Shown in pieces: positions 1 to 5,581 of a DNA stretch of 6,306 nt (within the stretch, counting starts at the first letter, position 1; the number at the start of each line of letters is the position of its first letter). Under the pieces are notes generated by a model. That model made no database searches. It was not told where the DNA came from and saw only the letters and a list, made by a program, of their open reading frames with translations. The stretch comes from an uncultured Lachnospiraceae bacterium. Its GTDB lineage: Bacteria > Bacillota > Clostridia > Lachnospirales > Lachnospiraceae. The position numbers were made by a program, and so were the translations under genes. The stretch covers positions 1 through 6,306 of the forward strand of contig CACZQT010000018.1 in assembly GCA_902783295.1 (NCBI GenBank), given 5' to 3'.

Positions 1-834
1 GCTTCCTTCTTCACCGTCTACATTCAGGGTATACGCCCACTCCAGGAGCTTATTGTATTCCTCTGTCTGTGTGGAATCATTGCCATTGAACTGGACATCC
101 GTCGGGAGAACAGCTACATACCGTTTGTCCGAAGACTCCCCGCAAATCTGCCAGTGCGGGAATTCCTGGTATGTCTCATCATCCAGATCCATCGCGATAA
201 TGCTGACGACCTTGCCGCCGAAGCCGGTTTCCCGGGCCGTTTTGTGATAAATCTCAAAGGTCCTGGCATCCAGCTGCTCGTATCCCCAGTTCAGGTTGTT
301 GGGGATCATCATATAGAAATGGTTGCCATCCATAAAAACTGTGGCAGACGTCGCATAGACCTCCAGGCCTTCCAGAATATTAAAGCCGTCGGCATCCGTA
401 TTTGCGTAAAGATACTGCTGCACCTCTTCGAAGGAATAATCGGGTTCATTCAGGTGATACCCGCTGCCGTCCTCCGTTTTTTCTTTTTCAATCTTCAGAA
501 GAAGATCTACATTGCTGGATTCATACGCGTTCAGCATGTTGTCGGAAAAATCATCCGGTTCGATGCTGCCGTTATACCAGGACTGCTCCGTAAACCATTC
601 CATCAGCTCCGCAGAGCGGAATTTCCGTCCATGACGGGCATAGATTTCATTCCGGGCATAGCAGGCTACCTGAGCCGTCATCCCTTCCAGTTCTTCCGCC
701 GTGTAGACCCGCACGTCCGCTTCCGGGAGGATCATTTCATACGCCTTCGGTTCCGCCTTGGCCATTCCGGAGAACAGCAGGCCGCATACCAGAGCCAGTC
801 CGGCTGCCAGAAACAGTTTCATGTTCTTTCTCAT
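1..834 (-). CDS. Secreted YARHG-domain protein, C-terminus outside window
   Basis: The visible part is 278 residues, open at base 1, so the C-terminus is missing. Residues 1-27 look like a Sec signal peptide: basic MRKNMK, a hydrophobic core, and an AKA-type cleavage site near residue 27. Residues about 44-113 match the YARHG domain, a small extracellular module of unknown function. They include the motif Y65-A-R-H-G69, a downstream W and YNGSIEPDDFS, and end near NVDLL. Residues about 130-278 are a second region rich in acidic and aromatic residues that I cannot assign; it has WQICGESSDKRYVAVLPTD at about 228-246. ATG at 834 is preferred over the in-frame ATG at 822 because the purine-rich ribosome site AGGAGAGGTG (about 852-843) precedes it, while 822 has none. 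The gene has its own promoter. The protein is probably exported or wall-associated; its role is unknown. The YARHG call is firm, the rest is not. Confidence 0.85.
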   Translation of the reverse strand, partial: MRKNMKLFLAAGLALVCGLLFSGMAKAEPKAYEMILPEADVRVYTAEELEGMTAQVACYARNEIYARHGRKFRSAELMEWFTEQSWYNGSIEPDDFSDNMLNAYESSNVDLLLKIEKEKTEDGSGYHLNEPDYSFEEVQQYLYANTDADGFNILEGLEVYATSATVFMDGNHFYMMIPNNLNWGYEQLDARTFEIYHKTARETGFGGKVVSIIAMDLDDETYQEFPHWQICGESSDKRYVAVLPTDVQFNGNDSTQTEEYNKLLEWAYTLNVDGEEGS

Positions 835-842
835 GCAGATTC

Positions 843-852
843 ACCTCTCCTT
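843..852 (-). promoter_or_regulatory. Ribosome binding site of the YARHG gene
   Basis: The minus strand reads AGGAGAGGTG a short distance before the ATG at 834. It selects this start over the internal ATG at 822, which has no Shine-Dalgarno sequence. Confidence 0.65.
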
Positions 853-856
853 TCCG

Positions 857-879
857 GGAGCAGGCATCTTCCCTGCTCC
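857..879 (-). promoter_or_regulatory. Leader hairpin before the YARHG gene
   Basis: A perfect 8-bp GC-rich stem (GGAGCAGG with CCTGCTCC) closes a 7-base loop. It lies between the predicted transcription start (about 883) and the ribosome site (852-843), only a few bases before the latter. It could shield the 5' end of the mRNA or influence translation. The CTCC of its 3' arm could also pair with GGAG of the ribosome site as an alternative fold; this is inference. No U-run follows, so it is not an intrinsic terminator. Confidence 0.5.
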
Positions 880-889
880 ATCTTCAGGC

Positions 890-918
890 ATCATAGCACA
901 ATTACCGTGGAATTTCCA
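890..918 (-). promoter_or_regulatory. Predicted sigma-A promoter for the YARHG gene
   Basis: The -10 box TATGAT (895-890) matches TATAAT at five of six bases and is preceded by TGC, forming an extended -10. A weaker -35 box TGGAAA (918-913) lies exactly 17 bases upstream. The predicted start is near 883, giving a leader of about 50 bases. It lies just downstream of the hairpin that closes the preceding operon, which fits a separate transcription unit. Confidence 0.6.
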
Positions 919-923
919 GAGGA

Positions 924-963
924 GACAGGGAGGCAGGGACCGGTCCCTGCCTTTCCCTCTGTC
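924..963 (-). terminator. Large hairpin at the end of the transglutaminase-like gene
   Basis: Its core is a perfect 22-base palindrome at 931-952, centred on GACCGGTC. An outer stem pairs 924-928 with 959-963 and 929-930 with 956-957, leaving small bulges, for about 18 bp in total. The foot overlaps the stop codon of the upstream gene (962-964). The position suits a transcript-end or mRNA-stabilising structure. The minus strand after the stem has no U-run (it reads CCTGTCTCC), so classical intrinsic termination is uncertain. It shares the GAGACA arm with the hairpins at 2893-2920 and 3970-3999. Confidence 0.55.
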
Positions 964-1894
964 AGATAATAATATAAATCTCCCAGTCGTAATACAGGCT
1001 GTCCGGCCCGGCGGCAAAATAATGGTCCGAATCCCGGAAACCGGTATTTGCGCCGCAGTCGCTCCAGGTGGCATCGATGTAATAATACTTTTTCCCGATC
1101 TTCACAAGATTCCACTGATGATAGGCCCATTCGCTGTCATCCATTTCACGTACCCGTCCCATTACGAGATGGGACTCGATTCCGTTGTCTTTCAGGATCA
1201 GGTGAAGAAGGCAGGAATAGTCCACGCAGCTTCCGTACCCGGTCACCCAGGCGGTATAAAGGTCGCCGCCTGCCCAATATATCTCGTCTTTATACACCAG
1301 TCCGCCGTACCCGTAACTCAGTTTCTGCGCCACATAATTCGCGGCAGCCGCCACTTTCCCGGCCTGGGTCAGCTTTCCTTTTTTCTTCTGGTAGGCAGAA
1401 AGCTGCTTCCGGAAATCCGCCTTGAACTTTTTAGCGGCGGTTCCGCCTTTCCCGCTCTTGTCGGATTTATATTTCAGAGCATTTTCCTGATTGTCGAGGA
1501 CATATCCGTACCAGCCTTCCCCCTTTTTCCGGTTGACATAAACTTCGTAATCCACATAGGGGTTGTTTTTATAATTCAGGCTCCACATGTAAATCAGGGC
1601 CTCTTTAGCCGTAGAGAACAGCCTGCCGCTGCCGTATGCCCGGCTGGCAGGTTTTCCGTCCGAGATATATTTTTTCAGGATCTTCCGGTAAGCGGAAAGG
1701 TCCCCGCCGGTATACCCCGGCGCTTTCGTATAGGAGCGCGCTCCCCCGGACTGCTTCCGGATGAAAGCGGCATACCGGGTGATGGCTGTGGATGTTTTGC
1801 CGCTGGTCAGCGCGGCCTGTGCCGGTTCTGCACAAAGCAGGAAGGAAAGCACAAGCAGGCAGACAGCTGCATATATCTTTTTCCAGGATTTCAT
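962..1894 (-). CDS. Secreted transglutaminase-like protein
   Basis: This 310-residue protein starts with a clear signal peptide: MKSWKKIY, a hydrophobic core, and AQA cleavage near residue 27. It has no proper lipobox, although C21 is present. The C-terminal part (about 175-295) is a transglutaminase/protease-like fold of the papain-like superfamily. The Cys is in GYGSC (C223), the His in YHQWN (H259), and the Asp in YYIDATW (D274), in the order and spacing usual for the family. Such proteins act as cross-linking enzymes or, more often in bacteria, as peptidases or wall-associated hydrolases; the substrate cannot be read here. The stretch about 120-180 is Lys/Gly-rich and may be a linker or a wall-binding surface. 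The ATG at 1894 follows GGGAG with 7-base spacing. It lies 22 bases after the AEC gene stop, so it is probably co-transcribed with that gene. The fold is well supported, the function is not. Confidence 0.85.
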   Translation of the reverse strand: MKSWKKIYAAVCLLVLSFLLCAEPAQAALTSGKTSTAITRYAAFIRKQSGGARSYTKAPGYTGGDLSAYRKILKKYISDGKPASRAYGSGRLFSTAKEALIYMWSLNYKNNPYVDYEVYVNRKKGEGWYGYVLDNQENALKYKSDKSGKGGTAAKKFKADFRKQLSAYQKKKGKLTQAGKVAAAANYVAQKLSYGYGGLVYKDEIYWAGGDLYTAWVTGYGSCVDYSCLLHLILKDNGIESHLVMGRVREMDDSEWAYHQWNLVKIGKKYYYIDATWSDCGANTGFRDSDHYFAAGPDSLYYDWEIYIII

Positions 1895-1916
1895 TGTTTT
1901 TCTCCCAAGAATTTCC

Positions 1917-2846
1917 CTACAGCAGCAGCATTATCAGAGGTATGGTCACAATACAGCAGAGGCTGGAGAGGAAAATGGCCCGCGAAGCCAGCTCCGCATC
2001 CTGGCCGTACCGCTGCGCCAGCATCATACCGGCGGAAGGGCAGGGCATCGATGTAATGATCAGCGCCACTCCTTTCAGGATACTGTCTGCCGGCAGCGGG
2101 AGCAGGCGCAGAATCAGCAGGGCCAGAAGCGGCATTCCCAGAAGGCGCATGGCCGTAATGGTATAGACATCCTTGTCGGTAAAAATCTCCAGCAGGTTTC
2201 CCTGTGAAAGGTTCAGGCCGATCAGAAACATGGACAGCGGTGTGGTGATATTTCCGAAATTCCGGACGACCGTCATAACCGGCGCCGGCGGAACCAGCCC
2301 CAGCAGGAAGCAGGGGAAGCCCAGGAAAACCGCCAGGTTTATGTTGGACAGCAGGATCTTCTTCCAGTCTGTGGCGGCTGCTTCATCCGTCCCCTTAGTC
2401 ATCACCTTGGCGCCGTAGCTCCAGCACACACAGTTGTAGGCCAGGTTCATCATGGCTGCCAGGAACAGGCCTTCTTCTCCGAACACAGCGCTGACAAGCG
2501 GAAAGCCCACAAAGCCGGTATTGCTCAGGGAAACCGAAACCGTCCACACGTTGCGCCGGCCCGGCGACACTTTAAACCAGGCCACCGTCCACTGGTTCAG
2601 CAGCAAGGCGCCTCCGAAAAACACCAGACCCAGAATGAAGATGATCACCGTATCCCGGATCATTCTCGAATCATATTCCCGGATCATGGAAGAGAAAACC
2701 AGGCAGGGCACTGCGATATTCATCAGAAAAGCGGTAAAATCCCCCTGCGCACGGCTGTTGACCATCCTGGTTTTTCCTGCGAAAATGCCCACGAAAATCA
2801 TCAGGAAGATCATGAAAAGGTTGTAAATCAGAGTTCCCATGTTCAT
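1917..2846 (-). CDS. AEC family transporter (second copy)
   Basis: This is a 309-residue integral membrane protein of the auxin efflux carrier (AEC) family, the normal length for bacterial members. About ten hydrophobic segments are visible, for example near 5-23, 37-56, 66-88, 126-146, 228-252 and 290-309. Family hallmarks are SNTGFVGFPLV (108-118), LSMFLIGLNL (204-213) and the late MPCPSAGMMLAQRYGQD (267-283). Bacterial relatives move organic anions such as malate or malonate, or are uncharacterised; the substrate is not predictable here. The ATG at 2846 follows GGAG with about 8-base spacing; a second ATG at 2840 is possible. It has its own promoter and structured leader, and is followed after 22 bases by the transglutaminase-like gene. 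It differs clearly from the other AEC gene in the window, for instance MPCPSAGMM against APVGSNVAI, so it is not a recent duplicate. Confidence 0.92.
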   Translation of the reverse strand: MNMGTLIYNLFMIFLMIFVGIFAGKTRMVNSRAQGDFTAFLMNIAVPCLVFSSMIREYDSRMIRDTVIIFILGLVFFGGALLLNQWTVAWFKVSPGRRNVWTVSVSLSNTGFVGFPLVSAVFGEEGLFLAAMMNLAYNCVCWSYGAKVMTKGTDEAAATDWKKILLSNINLAVFLGFPCFLLGLVPPAPVMTVVRNFGNITTPLSMFLIGLNLSQGNLLEIFTDKDVYTITAMRLLGMPLLALLILRLLPLPADSILKGVALIITSMPCPSAGMMLAQRYGQDAELASRAIFLSSLCCIVTIPLIMLLL

Positions 2847-2892
2847 AAGCTGAATCTCCGGCTCAGAAAAATTGGAATTCAGAAAATACTGA

Positions 2893-2920
2893 AGAGACAG
2901 AGGAAAAAACCTCTGTCTCT
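2893..2920 (-). repeat. Perfect hairpin in the leader of the second AEC gene
   Basis: An 11-bp perfect stem (AGAGACAGAGG with CCTCTGTCTCT) closes a six-T loop on the minus strand. It lies inside the predicted 5' leader, downstream of the promoter at 2942-2970. The flanks at 2883-2889 and 2933-2939 can also pair (7 bp), extending the structure. No U-run follows on the minus strand, so it is a poor intrinsic terminator. It may be an attenuator, an mRNA-stabilising element or a member of a dispersed hairpin family. Confidence 0.6.
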
Positions 2921-2941
2921 GATATTTCCTTCGTATTTTTC

Positions 2942-2970
2942 AGTATACCTTTCCTGCCCGGCTTTTGCAA
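2942..2970 (-). promoter_or_regulatory. Sigma-A promoter of the AEC-transglutaminase operon
   Basis: The -35 box TTGCAA (2970-2965) and the -10 box TATACT (2947-2942) are separated by exactly 17 bases. Each matches the consensus at four or five of six positions. The predicted start is near 2935, giving a leader of roughly 88 bases that holds the hairpin at 2893-2920. No terminator is visible between the preceding AEC gene and this promoter, so read-through from upstream is also possible. Confidence 0.72.
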
Positions 2971-3002
2971 GGGGACATGATACGTATAAAAAGAATGCAC
3001 TC

Positions 3003-3917
3003 TTACCAGAGAACCGTGGTCAGCCCCATGATGAGGGGCATGGTAACGATGCTGGCCAGGGTGCTCAGGCAGACGTCGCAGACAGCGCTGCGGTAGTCCG
3101 CATCGTAGAGCTGGGCGAAGATGGCTACATTGGATCCTACCGGAGCGGCTGCTGCCAGCAGAATCGCCATGCGGATTTCCGGAATCATTCCCGGATACAG
3201 CTTCAGCAGTACCACTGTCAGCGCCGGAATGACCAGCAGGCGGACCAGGGAGCAGAGATAGGCATCCCGGCTCCGCAGAAGGTCTTTCAGCGGGACCTGT
3301 GCCAGATATGTTCCCAGGACAATCATGGCCAGCGGCCCGTTCATGGAAGCGATGGTCCCCACCATGCCCATGACAGGCTGCGGCAGATGAACCGGCAGAA
3401 GGAACAGGCACATACCCACCACAAAAGAGATCAGAATCGGATTGGTTTTCAGCTTCGCGAGGCTGATGGTTTTCCGGTCCCCGGTCATAATCAGTACACC
3501 ATAGGTCCACTGCAGGAAGTTCAGGATGGCCACAAAGGAAGCCACGTAGAATACCGCTTCCGCTCCCAGAACCATCTGGACCAGAGGGATCCCGATGAAT
3601 CCCGCATTGGAAAAAGCAGCCCCGAAACGGTGTACGGCATCGCTCTTCCGCAGCAGAAGCTCACTGACGGCAATCGAAAGGATCAGGGCCAGTGCCGCTG
3701 CGGTAAAGGACAGAAAGAATCCCCGGAGCATTTCCATGGAGAAATCCTGGATATAGGAGCGGACGATGGCGAAGGGCATAACGAGATACAGCAGCATTTT
3801 CCCCAGTTCGCCGCTGCCTTTCATCGTCAGTATCTTCCCCCGGTACAGCAGATAGCCGATGACCAGGTACGCAAACATAATTCCGTTCTGCTGCAGCAAA
3901 AGCCGAATCGTATCCAT
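3003..3917 (-). CDS. AEC family transporter (first copy)
   Basis: This is a 304-residue AEC family membrane protein with about ten hydrophobic segments, for example near 11-27, 38-54, 66-89, 120-144, 159-175, 222-240 and 283-303. The hallmark FSNAGFIGIPLV is at 102-113, and the second conserved region APVGSNVAIFAQLY at 258-271. Positively charged loops between the halves (RKTISLAKLK, 148-157) are typical. The family exports or takes up small organic anions; no substrate can be assigned. The ATG at 3917 has a near-ideal AGGAGG ribosome site with 7-base spacing. Upstream is the hairpin that ends the esterase gene; I found no clear promoter in the 92-base gap, so it may depend on partial read-through or on a promoter of unusual sequence. 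The second AEC gene follows but has its own promoter. Confidence 0.92.
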   Translation of the reverse strand: MDTIRLLLQQNGIMFAYLVIGYLLYRGKILTMKGSGELGKMLLYLVMPFAIVRSYIQDFSMEMLRGFFLSFTAAALALILSIAVSELLLRKSDAVHRFGAAFSNAGFIGIPLVQMVLGAEAVFYVASFVAILNFLQWTYGVLIMTGDRKTISLAKLKTNPILISFVVGMCLFLLPVHLPQPVMGMVGTIASMNGPLAMIVLGTYLAQVPLKDLLRSRDAYLCSLVRLLVIPALTVVLLKLYPGMIPEIRMAILLAAAAPVGSNVAIFAQLYDADYRSAVCDVCLSTLASIVTMPLIMGLTTVLW

Positions 3918-3924
3918 TTTTCTT

Positions 3925-3930
3925 CCTCCT
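3925..3930 (-). promoter_or_regulatory. Strong ribosome site of the first AEC gene
   Basis: AGGAGG lies 7 bases before the ATG at 3917. It is the best Shine-Dalgarno sequence in the window and fixes this start. Confidence 0.8.
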
Positions 3931-3969
3931 CCATTCGGAGAATATTCCCCTTATACTGCCCGCATAAGA

Positions 3970-3999
3970 GACAAGGAGACGGTTCTCTGTCTCCTTGTC
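3970..3999 (-). terminator. Perfect hairpin after the carboxylesterase gene
   Basis: An 11-bp perfect stem (GACAAGGAGAC with GTCTCCTTGTC) closes an 8-base loop, beginning 10 bases past the esterase stop codon. The position fits a transcription terminator. The tail on the minus strand is TCTTATGCGG, not a clear U-run, so efficiency is uncertain. On the plus strand the core reads GACGGTTCTCTGTC, which resembles multi-copy intergenic hairpins I recall from Firmicutes genomes. Confidence 0.6.
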
Positions 4000-4009
4000 A
4001 ACGTGACTA

Positions 4010-5452
4010 TTACAGATGATACACCATCGGCGGGAATCCGTCCAGTGTATAGTCCGGCAGATATTCAACCCGGTTTTCCCGGTCAAACAGCATCACATTT
4101 CCTCCGGCATAGCGGGGCCATACATCTTCTGTGAATCCGTCTTCTCTCACAAAAGTCAGGATTTTTTCCCGCATGGCCTCGGATACCCGTTCTGCTTCCT
4201 TCTGTTTTTCCTCATCCTGGATCGGGAAAGGATAGTCCAGGAGTTTCATCAGATAAGCAAAGCCCATGCCGTGGCAGCCGGGTTTGTATTCGAAGGAATA
4301 GCACCAGACGTCATTTCCCTCCGACTCCAGCTTTTTCGCCAGGGCGAAGCTGTAGAAGCGGTACATGAAATCGGAGAAAACCGGTTCCCATGCTTCCTGC
4401 AGTGTTTTTCCGCTGCGCATGCCTTCTTCCGCCTTGCGGCAGGCAATGTCTGCATTTTTGCCGAACATATCCTGAGCGATCTCTTCCGCTTTCTCCGGGA
4501 AATACGGCCTCATCACCTGATGTTCCAGTTCGTGCCTTCCGCAGCCGATCAGTGCTTTTCCGCGGAAGCGTTCCCCCTGCTCCCAGCGTTCCATCCAGTC
4601 TTCGGAGAACGGAGCTGTCAGCACCGGTCCGAAAAAGCAGGTATTCCCGTCGCAGGAGCAGAATTCCGCCTGCTTCTCCACCAGGAGGTCCGCCGGTGCC
4701 GTCCGCAGATCCAGTCCGTCCGGCAGCATGGCCCGGAATCTTTCCGCAACCTTTCCGGCTGTTTCCACTGTCCGGAAACCCTGCATGGCACCGCTTTCCA
4801 GGAATACCCTGTGACTGATCGCCTGTACTTCAGGAAGGGTCATAAGGGCTCCCAGGGCTTTCGCCCCGGCAGACAGGCCTGTCAGAATAATCCTCTCCGG
4901 ATCCCCGCCGAAGGCAGCGGCGTTGCGGTATACCCACTGCAGTCCCAGAAGCAGATCCTTAAAGCCACTGTTTCCGGAGCCGAGGTACTCTTCTCCATAT
5001 ACCTCGCCGAGCTCCAGAAATCCCATGACTCCGACCCGGTAATTCACCGAGACGTACACCATCTGTTCCTCACCCATGAACACGTCTCCGTTGAACAGGG
5101 GCTCGGAATTGCATCCCACCTGGAACGCTCCGCCGTGAACCGCAAAAACCACCGGCAGTTTCGCAGCCGGATCCGTGCTCGTGGTCCATACGTTCAGGTT
5201 CAGGCAGTCCTCAGAGCCTTTCATGGCAAAGACAAAATTCTCCGGTTTTCTTCCCCGGTAATTGGGCTGAGGTGCAATGGGACCGAATGCGGTACAGTCC
5301 CGCGTTTCCGTCCACTTTACCGGTTCCGGTGCCTTGAACCGCTCTGCCTTCCCGTAAGGAATTCCCAGAAATACCGTTTTCCCCGCCTGTTTTTTCCCGC
5401 AGACCGGACCGCAGTCCGTCATTACTGTTACGCGCTCAGCTTGCACATTCAT
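4010..5452 (-). CDS. Type-B carboxylesterase (alpha/beta hydrolase)
   Basis: This 480-residue protein belongs to the carboxylesterase type B / para-nitrobenzyl esterase family and is of usual bacterial length. It has no signal peptide and should be cytoplasmic. Numbering is from the ATG. IPYGKAERF lies near the N-terminus and EDCLNLN at 81-87. The oxyanion-hole HGG is at 106-108. The serine signature begins with FGG at 181 and ends in GLSAG, with nucleophile S194. The acid is probably E308 in GCGRHE, and the base H394 in GCHGMGF. It should hydrolyse carboxylic esters; the natural substrate is unknown. A GTG at 5461 would add three residues, but AGAGG is only a few bases from it; the ATG at 5452 has better spacing (about 10-12 bases). 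The gap to the upstream metallo-hydrolase is about 120 bases, with no convincing promoter or terminator. A cysteine cluster (CSCDGNTC, about 265-272) is unusual. Confidence 0.93.
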   Translation of the reverse strand: MNVQAERVTVMTDCGPVCGKKQAGKTVFLGIPYGKAERFKAPEPVKWTETRDCTAFGPIAPQPNYRGRKPENFVFAMKGSEDCLNLNVWTTSTDPAAKLPVVFAVHGGAFQVGCNSEPLFNGDVFMGEEQMVYVSVNYRVGVMGFLELGEVYGEEYLGSGNSGFKDLLLGLQWVYRNAAAFGGDPERIILTGLSAGAKALGALMTLPEVQAISHRVFLESGAMQGFRTVETAGKVAERFRAMLPDGLDLRTAPADLLVEKQAEFCSCDGNTCFFGPVLTAPFSEDWMERWEQGERFRGKALIGCGRHELEHQVMRPYFPEKAEEIAQDMFGKNADIACRKAEEGMRSGKTLQEAWEPVFSDFMYRFYSFALAKKLESEGNDVWCYSFEYKPGCHGMGFAYLMKLLDYPFPIQDEEKQKEAERVSEAMREKILTFVREDGFTEDVWPRYAGGNVMLFDRENRVEYLPDYTLDGFPPMVYHL

Positions 5453-5539
5453 CCTGGTCACACACCTCTCTTCTCACAGGTTCCCCGTATTCATTCATTT
5501 CCGGCATCTGATACGATTCTCTCCTAAAATCTGTCCTTG

Positions 5540-5581
5540 AAGCAGCTTATTTTCCGCTTATCGAAAGCAGCTTATTTTCCG
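5540..5581. repeat. 17-bp direct repeat, 25-bp period
   Basis: AAGCAGCTTATTTTCCG occurs at 5540-5556 and again, identical, at 5565-5581, with 8 bases between copies. The 5565-5581 copy contains the stop codon and last two codons of the metallo-hydrolase gene; the other copy lies just downstream of the gene. It looks like a small tandem duplication of the gene end. Each copy contains the near-palindrome AAGCAGCTT. Confidence 0.85.

Noticed and set aside
758..2056. 432-codon open frame on the plus strand
   Set aside because: It runs across the ends of three minus-strand genes and their intergenic signals, and its translation is low-complexity Pro/Arg/Phe-rich sequence typical of antisense frames.
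2863..3510. 215-codon minus-strand frame overlapping the first AEC gene
   Set aside because: It is a different frame of the AEC gene, rich in Gly, Ser, His and Ala, with no domain; it also runs through the promoter and leader hairpin.
3975..4003. TTGACA at the esterase hairpin as the -35 of a promoter for the first AEC gene
   Set aside because: No acceptable -10 box lies 16-18 bases downstream; the TATAAG nearer the gene is too far from it and has no other good -35.
5450..5507. Possible short leader peptide MPEMNEYGEP upstream of the esterase
   Set aside because: The frame does not stop before the esterase start but runs into it out of frame, and the AGGAG upstream is too far from its ATG.
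4016..5527. 503-codon open frame on the plus strand opposite the esterase gene
   Set aside because: It is a shadow of the esterase gene: the minus strand carries full family motifs and a catalytic triad, while the plus translation shows no recognisable domain and no ribosome site.
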